Positions 35,776 through 44,288 of a DNA stretch of 64,000 bases are shown here, piece by piece. The number at the start of each line of letters is the position of its first letter. Position 1 is the first letter of the stretch. The stretch spans positions 1,736,001-1,800,000 of the forward strand of contig NZ_CP109031.1 of NCBI RefSeq assembly GCF_036226925.1. Reading direction: 5' to 3'. The notes under the pieces were generated by a model that worked only from the letters and a program-made list of their open reading frames with translations, had not been told where the DNA came from and made no database searches. Origin of the DNA: Streptomyces sp. NBC_00659. GTDB taxonomy: Bacteria > Actinomycetota > Actinomycetes > Streptomycetales > Streptomycetaceae. A program made the translations under genes and the position numbers.

Positions 35776-36504
35776 ATGACTGACAACAGCCTGCGCCTGG
35801 TGTGGATCTACCCAGACCTGCTGAGCACCTACGGCGACCAGGGCAACGCCCTGGTCGTGGAGCGCCGGGCGCGTCAGCGCGGCCTCGACGTGGCCCGTGT
35901 CGACGTGCGCAGCGACCAGCCGGTCCCGACCTCCGGTGACATCTACCTCATCGGCGGCGGCGAGGACCGGCCGCAGCGGCTGGCCGCGGAGCGGCTGCGC
36001 CGCGACGGCGGTCTGGAGCGCGCGGTCGGCAACGGCGCGATCGTGTTCTCCGTCTGCGCCGGCTACCAGATCCTCGGGCACGAGTTCATCAACGACCTCG
36101 GCCAGCGCGAGCCGGGCCTCGGCCTGCTCGATGTGGTCTCGGTGCGCGGTGAGGGCGAGCGGTGCGTCGGCGACGTCCTCGGCGACATCGACCCGCGGCT
36201 CGGTCTGCCCCAGCTCACCGGCTTCGAGAACCACCAGGGCGTCACCCACCTCGGGCCCACCGCCCGTGCGTTCGCGAACGTGCGGCTCGGCAAGGGCAAC
36301 GGCACGGGTGACGGCACCGAGGGCGCGTACAACGACACCGTGTTCGGCACGTACATGCACGGGCCCGTCCTCGCCCGCAACCCGCAGATCGCGGACCTGC
36401 TGCTGAAGCTGGCCCTCGACGTCAACGCGCTGCCGCCGACCGACGACCGCTGGTACGAGGCGCTGCGTTCCGAGCGCATCTCGTCCGCCCAGCAGCCCGC
36501 GTAG
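35776..36504 (+). CDS. gatD: Lipid II isoglutaminyl synthase glutaminase GatD
   Basis: A 242-residue class-I glutamine amidotransferase that feeds ammonia to MurT. The nucleophile is Cys94 in FSVCAGYQ, the same residue number as in the Staphylococcus aureus enzyme, and the catalytic His195 lies in YMHGPVLARNP. It is the second gene of the two-gene operon. The ATG at MTDNSLRL follows a GGAGGACGAAGAG site. Confidence 0.93.
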   Translation: MTDNSLRLVWIYPDLLSTYGDQGNALVVERRARQRGLDVARVDVRSDQPVPTSGDIYLIGGGEDRPQRLAAERLRRDGGLERAVGNGAIVFSVCAGYQILGHEFINDLGQREPGLGLLDVVSVRGEGERCVGDVLGDIDPRLGLPQLTGFENHQGVTHLGPTARAFANVRLGKGNGTGDGTEGAYNDTVFGTYMHGPVLARNPQIADLLLKLALDVNALPPTDDRWYEALRSERISSAQQPA

Positions 36505-36526
36505 GGCCGGCCCGCCCCGACGGGTG

Positions 36527-36561
36527 AGAGGAACCGTTTCTCGAGGAGGAACGGTTCCTCT
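36527..36561 (+). terminator. Terminator of murT-gatD operon
   Basis: A perfect 12-bp inverted repeat AGAGGAACCGTT/AACGGTTCCTCT with an 11-base loop, followed by TTGCGTT, 22 bp after the gatD stop. Confidence 0.82.
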
Positions 36562-36657
36562 TTGCGTTCCCCGAGAAGAACCGTTTCCGCTCCACCGAAC
36601 AGGCCCGTCCGGCCCCGCCCGGAGCCCGTCTGAAACCGCATCCGCACAGGTGAGCGG

Positions 36658-36777
36658 GTGCGTCCAGCAGGCGGACGCACGGTAGGGCGCGGGCCCCTCC
36701 CGCCGGTAGGGTGGCGGGAATCCTTGCCGGACAACGTGGTCCGGTCCCCGGACCACGTTGAGAAGGTATTTCGGGCT
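36658..36777 (+). promoter_or_regulatory. pfkA control region with two perfect inverted repeats
   Basis: Two symmetric elements precede pfkA: GTGCGTCC-N7-GGACGCAC (36658-36680) and AACGTGGTCCGG-TCC-CCGGACCACGTT (36733-36759). A candidate -10 box TAGGGT lies between them (36707-36712). The second repeat ends next to the GAGAAGG ribosome site, so it would form a hairpin in the mRNA leader or serve as an operator. Confidence 0.6.
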
Positions 36778-37803
36778 ATGCGCATTGGTGTCCTCACGTC
36801 CGGCGGCGACTGCCCCGGCCTGAACGCCGTCATCCGGTCGGTCGTACACCGCGCCGTCGTCGACCACGGCGACGAGGTCATCGGCTTCCGGGACGGCTGG
36901 AAGGGTCTCCTGGAGTGCGACTACCTCAAGCTCGACCTCGACGCGGTGAGCGGAATCCTGGCTCGCGGCGGCACCATGCTCGGCTCCTCCCGGGTCCAGC
37001 CCGCGCATCTGCGTGACGGCGTGGAGCGGGCCAAGGGGCACGTCGCGGACCTCGGGCTCGACGCGATCATCCCGATCGGCGGCGAGGGCACGCTGAAGGC
37101 GGCCCGCCTGCTGTCGGACAGCGGCCTGCCGATCGTCGGCGTGCCGAAGACCATCGACAACGACATCGCGGTCACGGACGTCACCTTCGGCTTCGACACG
37201 GCCGTCGGTGTCGCGACCGAGGCCCTCGACCGGCTGAAGACCACCGCGGAGTCCCACCAGCGTGTCCTGATCGTGGAGGTCATGGGCCGCCACACCGGCT
37301 GGATCGCGCTGCACTCCGGCATGGCCGCGGGCGCCCACGCCATCGTCGTACCGGAGCGGCCCTTCGACATCGAGGAGCTGGCCGCGCGGGTCGGCGAACG
37401 GTTCGAGGCGGGCAAGCGGTTCGCCATCGTCGTCGCCGCCGAGGGCGCCAAGCCCCGCGAGGGCTCGATGGAGTACGACGAGGGCGGCAAGGACGTCTAC
37501 GGCCACGAGCGCTTCGCGGGCATCGCCCGGCAGCTCTCCATCGAGCTGGAGGAACGGCTCGGCAAGGAGGCCCGCCCGGTCATCCTCGGCCACGTGCAGC
37601 GGGGCGGCACCCCGACGGCGTACGACCGCGTGCTCGCGACCCGGTTCGGGTGGCACGCCGTGGAGGCCGTGCACCGGGGCGAGTTCGGGAAGATGACCGC
37701 GCTGCGCGGCACCGACATCGTGATGGTGTCGCTCGCCGAGGCGGTCGAGACCCTGAAGACGGTTCCGGACGAGCGCTACGCCGAGGCGGAGTGCGTGCTC
37801 TGA
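36778..37803 (+). CDS. pfkA: 6-phosphofructokinase
   Basis: A 341-residue cytoplasmic enzyme that phosphorylates fructose 6-phosphate in glycolysis. Typical blocks are MRIGVLTSGGDCPGLNAVIR, PIGGEGTL (residues about 100-107), PKTIDNDI with the catalytic Asp, and EVMGRHTGW. Actinomycete group III enzymes may use ATP or pyrophosphate; the GGEGT form of the phosphate loop is the one found in ATP-using Streptomyces kinases, but I cannot settle the donor by eye. Other in-frame starts upstream lie inside the leader hairpin and are unlikely. Confidence 0.93.
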   Translation: MRIGVLTSGGDCPGLNAVIRSVVHRAVVDHGDEVIGFRDGWKGLLECDYLKLDLDAVSGILARGGTMLGSSRVQPAHLRDGVERAKGHVADLGLDAIIPIGGEGTLKAARLLSDSGLPIVGVPKTIDNDIAVTDVTFGFDTAVGVATEALDRLKTTAESHQRVLIVEVMGRHTGWIALHSGMAAGAHAIVVPERPFDIEELAARVGERFEAGKRFAIVVAAEGAKPREGSMEYDEGGKDVYGHERFAGIARQLSIELEERLGKEARPVILGHVQRGGTPTAYDRVLATRFGWHAVEAVHRGEFGKMTALRGTDIVMVSLAEAVETLKTVPDERYAEAECVL

Positions 37804-37815
37804 GACGTACACGGC

Positions 37816-37855
37816 AGAACCGCCCCCGGTCGCAGTCGCGGCCGGGGGCGGTTCT
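37816..37855 (+). terminator. Terminator of pfkA
   Basis: A perfect 14-bp inverted repeat AGAACCGCCCCCGG/CCGGGGGCGGTTCT starting 12 bp after the pfkA stop, followed by ACTCT. Confidence 0.85.
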
Positions 37856-37953
37856 ACTCTGGTGCGGACAGACAGCGCACAACCTCCCCCAGTGCCTTAA
37901 AAGGGCAGGCCTTGAAAGGGCAGGGGAGGCACCCCAGAAACAGGAGCCGGCGG

Positions 37954-38907
37954 ATGGATCACAGCGGGCACGGCATGACCATGGATCTGCCGCCGTTCAC
38001 GCTGGGGCGGGGGCTCGAGTGGTCCGCGGACCCGTTCTTCCTCGTCGCGTGCCTGCTCGGGCTCGGCCTGTACGGCTGGGGAGCCGTCCGGCTCGCCCGG
38101 CGCGGCGACGCCTGGTCGTGGGGCCGTACGGCCTCCTTCGTCATCGGCGTGCTGACCGTGATGCTCGTCATGTGCACCAGGCTGAACGACTACGGCATGG
38201 TCATGTTCAGCGTGCACATGGTCCAGCACATGGTGATCAGCATGCTGTCCCCGATCCTGATCCTGCTCGGGGCGCCGGTCACGCTGGCGCTGCGCGCGCT
38301 GCCGGTGGCCGCGAAGCGGGGCAGCAAGGGTCCGCGTGAACTGCTGCTGATGTTCCTGCACAGCCGGTACATGCGGGTCGTCACGCACCCGGCGTTCACC
38401 ATCCCGATGTTCATCGCGAGCCTGTACGCGCTGTACTTCTCCCCCATCTTCGACTTCCTGATGGGCTCCACCGCGGGCCACATCGTGATGATGTGCCACT
38501 TCCTCGCCGTCGGGCTGGTCTTCTTCTGGCCGATCATGGGCGTGGACCCCGGCCCGCACCGCCCGGGCTATCTGATGCGGATGCTGGAGCTGTTCGCGGG
38601 GATGCCGTTCCACGCGTTCTTCGGCATCGCGCTGATGATGGCCTCGGGCCCGATGGTGGAGTCGTACAAGAATCCGCCGGCCTCCCTCGGCATCGACGCG
38701 CTCGCCGACCAGACCGCCGCCGGCGGGATCGCCTGGGCGTTCAGCGAGATCCCCTCCGTCCTCGTCCTGCTCGCGCTGCTCTTCCAGTGGTACAACTCCG
38801 AGCAGCGGCAGGCCAAGCGCATGGACCGCGCCGCCGACCGGGACGGCGACAAGGAACTCGAGGCCTACAACGCCTATCTGGCCTCGCTCAACGCACGCAG
38901 CCGCTGA
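37954..38907 (+). CDS. Cytochrome c oxidase assembly (CtaG/Caa3-type) membrane protein
   Basis: A 317-residue integral membrane protein with a His/Met-rich N-terminus (MDHSGHGMTMD), about seven membrane spans, and conserved histidines in HMVQHMVISML and GHIVMMCHFLAVG. This matches the caa3 assembly/CtaG family, thought to help copper reach the oxidase. Some Streptomyces members are linked to copper metallochaperones, and the N-terminal MDHSGHGM would suit copper binding. AAACAGGAGC precedes the ATG. A short leader with duplicated AAAGGGCAGG lies upstream. Confidence 0.85.
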   Translation: MDHSGHGMTMDLPPFTLGRGLEWSADPFFLVACLLGLGLYGWGAVRLARRGDAWSWGRTASFVIGVLTVMLVMCTRLNDYGMVMFSVHMVQHMVISMLSPILILLGAPVTLALRALPVAAKRGSKGPRELLLMFLHSRYMRVVTHPAFTIPMFIASLYALYFSPIFDFLMGSTAGHIVMMCHFLAVGLVFFWPIMGVDPGPHRPGYLMRMLELFAGMPFHAFFGIALMMASGPMVESYKNPPASLGIDALADQTAAGGIAWAFSEIPSVLVLLALLFQWYNSEQRQAKRMDRAADRDGDKELEAYNAYLASLNARSR

Positions 38908-39029
38908 ATTCCGGCTCCGCCCAGGGGACCGGGAGTCCGCACGGCCCTGGCGAAGCGCGTCCCTCCGGGTGAAAATGGCCCCAAAGGTCACGGCCCGCGC
39001 CGCGGACCCGCCTGGAGGAGGGTGCTGCG

Positions 39030-39188
39030 ATGCCCGGTTCGACGAAGACGATGGGGGTGCTCACCGTGGGCGGGCTCGTCGTGGTGACGGCCTACACGGT
39101 GGCGCTGGGCAGCAACGGCTGGCTGTGGTTCGGCTGGGTCGTGCTCGGCCTGATCACCCTGGGGATGGTGGCCTCCCGCGGCACCTGA
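39030..39188 (+). CDS. Small two-helix membrane protein, 52 residues
   Basis: The product begins MPGSTKTMGVLTVGGLVVV and holds two hydrophobic stretches (VLTVGGLVVVTAYTVAL and WLWFGWVVLGLITLGMV) around a short GSNG turn. GGAGGAGG lies nine bases before the ATG. It follows the CtaG-like gene by about 120 bp. Function unknown; small membrane proteins of this shape are common and conserved in Streptomyces. Confidence 0.75.
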   Translation: MPGSTKTMGVLTVGGLVVVTAYTVALGSNGWLWFGWVVLGLITLGMVASRGT

Positions 39189-39277
39189 CCGCGAGCCCGT
39201 CGCACCGGCCGGGCTTCTCCCCGGTCCGCCGGGTCCGTCCGCCGGGTCACCCTTCACCGCCGGGGGCGGTCGGCCCG

Positions 39278-40483
39278 TCACAGCCGTGGCCGGCCGGCCG
39301 CCGAGTGCACGCCGGGCTGGTACTTGGGGAGCCGGGCGGTGATCTTCATTCCCGCTCCCACCGCGGTCTCGATGACCAGGCCGTGATCATCGCCGTACAC
39401 CTGGCGCAGCCGTTCGTCGACGTTGGAGAGGCCTATCCCACCGGAGGGGCTGGCCTCGCCGGACAGGATGCGGCGCAGCCGTTCGGGGTCCATGCCCACG
39501 CCGTTGTCCTCGATGACCACGAGCGCCTCCGCACCGGCGTCCTGCGCCGTGATGCTGATGTGGCTCTTGTCGGTCTTGCCCTCGAGTCCGTGCTTGACGG
39601 CGTTCTCCACCAGGGGCTGGAGGCAGAGGAAGGGCAGCGCGACCGGCAGCACCTCGGGTGCGATCTGGAGGGTGACGGACAGCCGCTCGCCGAAGCGGGC
39701 CCGGACGAGTGCCAGGTAGTGGTCGATGGCGTGCAGCTCGTCGGCGAGCGTGGTGAAGTCGCCGTGCCTGCGGAACGAGTAGCGGGTGAAGTCGGCGAAC
39801 TCCAGAAGGAGCTCGCGGGCGCGCTCCGGGTCGGTGCGGACGAACGAGGCGATCACGGCGAGCGAGTTGAAGATGAAGTGCGGGGATATCTGGGCGCGCA
39901 GCGCCTTGATCTCCGCCTCGATCAGCCGTGTCCGGGACCGGTCGAGGTCGGCCAGCTCCAGTTGGACGGAGACCCAGCGCGCGACCTCGCCGGCGGCGCG
40001 TACGAGGACCGCGGACTCGCGGGGCGCGCAGGCGACGAGTGCTCCGTGCACCCGTTCGTCGACGGTGAGCGGTGCGACGACGGCCCAGCGCAGCGGGCAG
40101 TCGGGCTCGTCGCAGGTCAGCCTGAAGGCCTCTCCCCGGCCGGTCTCCAGCGGGCCGCCGAGACGTTCCATGACCTCGGTGCGGTGATGGGCGCCGACGC
40201 CGTCCCAGGCGAGTACCGTCTCCTGGTCGGTCAGGCACAGGGCGTCCGTGCCGAGCAGGGTGCGCAGCCGGCGGGCGGACCGGCGGGCCGTCTCCTCGGT
40301 GAGTCCGGCACGGAGCGGGGGCGCGGCGAGCGAGGCGGTGTGCAGGGTCTCGAAGGTGGCGTGCTCGACCGGGGTGCCGAGTCCGCCGAGGTTCTCGGGC
40401 CGCGCGGTACGCCTGCCGAGCCAGAACCCGGCCGCCAGCAAGGGGAGCACGGCCACACACAGCCCGGCGATGAATCCGCTCAC
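39278..40483 (-). CDS. LytS-type sensor histidine kinase
   Basis: About 401 residues from a GTG. One N-terminal membrane helix (FIAGLCVAVLPLLAAGFWLG) is followed by a GAF-like sensing domain (about 60-185) and a HisKA-like/HATPase module with the phospho-His in ISPHFIFNSL (near residue 201) and the N box PLVENAVKHG. A 26-residue longer start adds only VRVPVPVR-type low-complexity sequence. It belongs with the LytTR response regulator four genes up on the same strand; symporter genes lie between. Confidence 0.85.
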   Translation of the reverse strand: MSGFIAGLCVAVLPLLAAGFWLGRRTARPENLGGLGTPVEHATFETLHTASLAAPPLRAGLTEETARRSARRLRTLLGTDALCLTDQETVLAWDGVGAHHRTEVMERLGGPLETGRGEAFRLTCDEPDCPLRWAVVAPLTVDERVHGALVACAPRESAVLVRAAGEVARWVSVQLELADLDRSRTRLIEAEIKALRAQISPHFIFNSLAVIASFVRTDPERARELLLEFADFTRYSFRRHGDFTTLADELHAIDHYLALVRARFGERLSVTLQIAPEVLPVALPFLCLQPLVENAVKHGLEGKTDKSHISITAQDAGAEALVVIEDNGVGMDPERLRRILSGEASPSGGIGLSNVDERLRQVYGDDHGLVIETAVGAGMKITARLPKYQPGVHSAAGRPRL

Positions 40484-40585
40484 CGGCTCACCGTCCCGTC
40501 CACGAACCCGCACCGGCACCGGCACCCGTACCCACGCCTGCACGAAGGCCCGGACGACCACCGGTCCCGTAGCACCCCGAGCCGG

Positions 40586-40630
40586 GGCCCCTCACCGCTC
40601 GGCCCCTCACCGCTCGGCCCCTCACCGCTC
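40586..40630 (-). repeat. Three perfect 15-bp tandem repeats
   Basis: The unit GGCCCCTCACCGCTC (plus strand) is present three times without interruption, then breaks off in GGCCCGTCGG. It lies between the symporter stop and the kinase start. As 15 is a multiple of three, gain or loss of a unit would not shift a reading frame. Confidence 0.85.
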
Positions 40631-40649
40631 GGCCCGTCGGCCGGGGCCC

Positions 40650-42431
40650 TCATGGTCCGGCCTCCTTCGTGGCCGCCGTCATGCCCGCCGCCGCGCCCGC
40701 TGTCCCGCCGACCGCCGCGCGGACCTGGCCGTCAGTGAGTTCCTCCGGGAGGTGGAAGCGGGCGAGGATCGCCGCCGTGCCGGCCGGTACGCGGGCGGCG
40801 GTGGCCAGCGAGACCAGCACCATGGTCACGAAGCCGAGCGGCACCGACCAGAGCGCCGGCCAGGCGAGCAGGGCGCGCAGGGAGCCCGTCGTCCCCGGAT
40901 AGCCGGCCATGGTGGCGCCGACGGCGACGAGGGCCGCGCCGCCGCCGCCGATCATCCCGGCCGCCGCCCCGGGCGGGGTGAGCCGCCGCCACCAGATGCC
41001 GAGGACCAGCAGCGGGCAGAAGGAGGACGCGGACACCGCGAACGCGAGCCCCACCGCGTCGGCGACGGGCAGCCCTCCCACCAGCATGCTCGCGGCGAGC
41101 GGTACGGCCATCGCCAGGACGGTGCCGAGCCGGAAGTGCCGTACACCTCGGGAGGGCAGGACGTCCTGGGTGAGCACCCCGGCGACCGCCATGGTGAGCC
41201 CGGACGCCGTCGAGAGGAACGCGGCGAAGGCACCGCCCGCGACGAGCGCCCCGAGCAGGTCCGCGCCGGCTCCGCCGATCATCCGGTCGGGCAGCAGGAG
41301 GACGGCGGCGTCCGCGTCGCCGGTGAGGCTGAGTTCGGGGGCGTACAGCCGGCCCAGCGCCCCGTAGACGGGCGGCAGGAGGTAGAAGGCGCCGATCAGG
41401 CCGAGTACGGCGACGGTGGTGCGGCGAGCGGCGACTCCGTGCGGGCTGGTGTAGAAGCGGACGACGACGTGCGGGAGGCCCATCGTGCCGAGGAAGGTGG
41501 CGAGGATCAGGCCGTAGGTGGCGTAGAGCGGGCGTTCCTCGCGGCCGGCGGCCGGGGAGGTCGCCAGGGCGTCGTCGCTGCCGCGTTCGGCCGCCGGGAC
41601 CGGAGTACCCCGGTCGAAGGTCAGCCGGGTGCCGCCGTCGATGCGGTGGGTGCCCCGCGGGAGCCGGACGCGCGTGGCCTCGTACCGCCGGCCGTCGACC
41701 GTGCCCGTGGCGGTGACGGTCAGTGGCCGGGTGAGCTTCAGGTCGAGTGTGGAATCGACCTGAACGAGGCCCTGTTCGCGGAAGGCCGGCGGTTCCTCGA
41801 AGGCGTCGCGGGGGGCGCCGTGGGACTGCCAGGCGAGGATCAGGAAGAGCGCGGGCACGAGCAGGGCGGTGAGCTTGAGCCAGTACTGGAAGGCCTGGAC
41901 GAAAGTGATGCTGCGCATGCCGCCCGCGGCGACCGTGGCCACCACGACGACAGCGACCAGCACCCCGCCGAACCAGTCGGGCGCGTCGGTCAGCACGGCC
42001 AACGTCAGCCCCGCACCCTGGAGTTGAGGCAGCAGATAGAGCCAGCCGACGCCGACGACGAACGCCCCGGCGAGCCGTCTGACGGCCTGGGAGCCGAGCC
42101 GGGCCTCCGCGAAGTCGGGCAGGGTGTAGGCGCCGGAGCGGCGCAGGGGTGCCGCGACGAAGAGGAGCAGCACGAGATAGCCGGCGGTGTAGCCGACCGG
42201 GTACCAGAGCATGTCGGGGCCCTGGACGAGCACCAGGCCGGCGATGCCCAGGAAGGAGGCGGCGGAGAGGTATTCGCCGCTGATCGCGGCCGCGTTGAGC
42301 CGGGGTCCGACGGTGCGCGAGGCGACGTAGAAGTCGGAGGTGGTCCGGGAGATGCGCAGCCCGAACGCGCCGACCAGGACGGTCGCGAGGACGACGAGGG
42401 CGACGGCGGGAACGGAGTAGTTCTCGTTCAC
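40650..42431 (-). CDS. Sodium/monocarboxylate symporter (SSS family)
   Basis: A 593-residue membrane transporter with about 13 helices. The sequences AAISGEYLSAASFLGIAGLV and GYTAGYLVLLLFVAAPLRR are typical of the acetate/pyruvate branch (ActP, MctC). A soluble loop of about 80 residues (RGTHRIDGGTRLTFD region) lies mid-protein, as in ActP-like members. It is preceded by a DUF485 gene, the usual partner, and flanked by the LytS/LytT-type system, which in other bacteria senses extracellular pyruvate or similar acids. Acetate, pyruvate or propionate uptake is therefore likely; specificity is not shown. Confidence 0.87.
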   Translation of the reverse strand: MNENYSVPAVALVVLATVLVGAFGLRISRTTSDFYVASRTVGPRLNAAAISGEYLSAASFLGIAGLVLVQGPDMLWYPVGYTAGYLVLLLFVAAPLRRSGAYTLPDFAEARLGSQAVRRLAGAFVVGVGWLYLLPQLQGAGLTLAVLTDAPDWFGGVLVAVVVVATVAAGGMRSITFVQAFQYWLKLTALLVPALFLILAWQSHGAPRDAFEEPPAFREQGLVQVDSTLDLKLTRPLTVTATGTVDGRRYEATRVRLPRGTHRIDGGTRLTFDRGTPVPAAERGSDDALATSPAAGREERPLYATYGLILATFLGTMGLPHVVVRFYTSPHGVAARRTTVAVLGLIGAFYLLPPVYGALGRLYAPELSLTGDADAAVLLLPDRMIGGAGADLLGALVAGGAFAAFLSTASGLTMAVAGVLTQDVLPSRGVRHFRLGTVLAMAVPLAASMLVGGLPVADAVGLAFAVSASSFCPLLVLGIWWRRLTPPGAAAGMIGGGGAALVAVGATMAGYPGTTGSLRALLAWPALWSVPLGFVTMVLVSLATAARVPAGTAAILARFHLPEELTDGQVRAAVGGTAGAAAGMTAATKEAGP

Positions 42432-42434
42432 GGT

Positions 42435-42794
42435 TCAGCGGTCCTCGACCAGGCGCACGAGGTCCCTCTCGTTGCGTTCCGCTCGCCGGACGTACCAGCG
42501 GGCGAGCAGCACGAGCGGCGGGTAGAGGCAGAAGCCGAGGACGGCCCATTCCAGGGTGGCTCCGTCCGGCATCGCGGCGAAGACCAGCGGCAGTGGTCCG
42601 ACGAGCAGGACCAGAACCGCGAACGTGACGCATGCGGCCCGGAGTTGACTGCGCATCAGGGAACGCACATAGGTGTGGCCGAGGGTGGTCTGTTCGTCGA
42701 TCTCGGTCCTCGGCCGGTAGTAGCCGGACGTCCGGCGAGCGCGCCGGGGCGCTCCGGTGACGACCACGCGGCGTTCGGTGGGGTCCTGCGGCAC
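42435..42794 (-). CDS. DUF485 membrane protein
   Basis: A 119-residue protein with two membrane helices (VTFAVLVLLVGPLPLVFAAM and WAVLGFCLYPPLVLLARWYV), the DUF485 pattern. DUF485 genes sit next to acetate-type symporters in many bacteria, as here, where the symporter starts 3 bp downstream. The GTG start has GAGGAG at good spacing. The N-terminal 50 residues are basic and probably cytoplasmic. Confidence 0.87.
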   Translation of the reverse strand: MPQDPTERRVVVTGAPRRARRTSGYYRPRTEIDEQTTLGHTYVRSLMRSQLRAACVTFAVLVLLVGPLPLVFAAMPDGATLEWAVLGFCLYPPLVLLARWYVRRAERNERDLVRLVEDR

Positions 42795-42805
42795 GCTGGT
42801 GCTCC

Positions 42806-43561
42806 TCAGCTCGTGGTCCGGCGCAGCAGCAGATCGCGCAGTTGGCGGGCGTGGCGGCGGCTGACCTGGAGTTCGACGGAGTCGACGAGGACGCTCACCG
42901 TGCCCGCGTCCAGGCGGAGTTCGCCGATGTGGCGCAGGGCGACGAGGTGGCGCCGGTGGATGCGGACGAAGCCGCGGGGGCGCCAGCGTTCCTCGAGGGT
43001 GGACAGCGGGATGCGGACCAGGTGGCTGCCCTGTGCGGTGTGCAGCCGGGCGTAGTCGCCGTGGGCCTCGACGTGGGTGATGTCCTCGACGGCCACGAAG
43101 CGTGTCACTCCGCCGAGTTCGACGGATATGTGGTCGGGGTCGGGCTCGTGGACGGGGATCAGGGGTGCGGTGTCCCGTAGTTGGGCCGCCCTGCGGACCG
43201 CCTCGGCGAGCCGTTCGCGGCGTACGGGCTTCAGGACGTAGTCGACGGCCTTGAGTTCGAAGGCCTGCACGGCGAACCCCTCGTGGGCGGTGACGAACAC
43301 GACGAGCGGCGGCTGGGCGAACCCGCCGAGCAGCCGGGCCAGGTCGAGCCCGTCCAGGCCGGGCATGTGGATGTCGAGGAAGACGACGTCGATCGCCTCG
43401 GGGCCGCCGGGGCCCGACTGGAGGGCCCGGTTGATGCGGCGCAGCGCCTCGGTCGCGTCGCTCGCGCCCTCGGCGCTGCCGACCCGGGGATCGGCGTTGA
43501 GCAGATACAGCAGCTCTTCGAGGGAGGGTTGTTCGTCGTCGACGGCGAGCGCGCGCAGCAT
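42806..43561 (-). CDS. LytTR-type response regulator
   Basis: A 251-residue regulator. The receiver domain (1-125) has the acidic pocket AVDDEQ and phospho-accepting Asp63 in VVFLDIHMPG, with Lys in YVLKPVRR. The C-terminal LytTR DNA-binding domain (about 145-245) has ITHVEAHGDYARLHT and GFVRIHRRHLV. It is first gene of the minus-strand operon with DUF485, symporter and the LytS kinase, and presumably activates this operon. Confidence 0.9.
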   Translation of the reverse strand: MLRALAVDDEQPSLEELLYLLNADPRVGSAEGASDATEALRRINRALQSGPGGPEAIDVVFLDIHMPGLDGLDLARLLGGFAQPPLVVFVTAHEGFAVQAFELKAVDYVLKPVRRERLAEAVRRAAQLRDTAPLIPVHEPDPDHISVELGGVTRFVAVEDITHVEAHGDYARLHTAQGSHLVRIPLSTLEERWRPRGFVRIHRRHLVALRHIGELRLDAGTVSVLVDSVELQVSRRHARQLRDLLLRRTTS

Positions 43562-43659
43562 GAGAGTGGAGTGTAGGAGCGATTCGCGTGGCTGGACATG
43601 TGCGGGACACGGCCGTCGCCGCCGGCCGGGTGGTGGTCGCCGCTGGATACAGTGCGCCT

Positions 43660-44163
43660 ATGAGCAGCAAGCCCGCGATGTTCGACGAGCTCGACCGCAA
43701 GATCGTCACAGCCCTGATGGCCAATGCCCGGACGAGCTTCGCGGAGATCGGCGCGGCGATCGGACTGTCCGCGACGGCGGTCAAGCGCCGTGTCGACCGG
43801 CTGCGCGAGACCGGCGTGATCACCGGGTTCACGGCCACGGTGAAGCCCGCGGCGCTCGGCTGGCGCACCGAGGCCTACGTGGAGGTGTACTGCGAGGGCG
43901 CGGCCCCGCCCAGGCGGCTGGCGGAGGTGGTGCGCAACCATCCGGAGATCACCGCGGCGATGACGGTGACCGGGGGCGCGGACGCGCTGCTGCATGTACG
44001 GGCCGTCGACGTGGAGCACTTCGAGGAGGTGCTGGAGCGCATCCGGGTGGAGCCGTTCATCCGGAAGACGGTCAGCTACATGGTGCTGTCCCATCTGCTG
44101 CCCGAGGCCCCGGAGGCCGGGGCGACGCACGCGGCTCCCGATGACGCAGGAAACGTGCGCTGA
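43660..44163 (+). CDS. Lrp/AsnC-family regulator
   Basis: A 167-residue protein with an N-terminal helix-turn-helix (DELDRKIVTALMANARTSFA and LSATAVKRRVDRL) and a C-terminal RAM effector domain (ITAAMTVTGGADALLHVRA). It stands immediately upstream of the arginine-degrading genes, with ACGCA-type inverted repeats in between, so it probably senses an amino acid and controls them. The ATG at MSSKPAMFDELD is chosen; a GTG 72 bases earlier lies in a weakly supported extension. Confidence 0.9.
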   Translation: MSSKPAMFDELDRKIVTALMANARTSFAEIGAAIGLSATAVKRRVDRLRETGVITGFTATVKPAALGWRTEAYVEVYCEGAAPPRRLAEVVRNHPEITAAMTVTGGADALLHVRAVDVEHFEEVLERIRVEPFIRKTVSYMVLSHLLPEAPEAGATHAAPDDAGNVR

Positions 44164-44174
44164 ACCTGCCGATC

Positions 44175-44200
44175 ACGCAGCGGTCCTGCGTATACACGCA
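44175..44200 (+). promoter_or_regulatory. Putative Lrp operator
   Basis: Three alternating half-sites: ACGCAG (44175-44180), CTGCGT (44186-44191) and ACGCA (44196-44200), giving two overlapping inverted repeats, including TGCGT-ATAC-ACGCA. It lies about 90 bp upstream of the hydrolase start. A promoter-like TTGTCG lies just downstream (about 44212). Confidence 0.6.
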
Positions 44201-44288
44201 GCTCTCGTCGCTTGTCGTGCCTGGCCCTCGCTTCTTACCGTGGAGGCATCCCACCAGCCGACACCGCAGGAAGCGGAGGAACCTCTCT

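Noticed and set aside
40248-43055. 935-residue plus-strand frame
   Set aside because: Shadow opposite the kinase, symporter, DUF485 and response-regulator genes.
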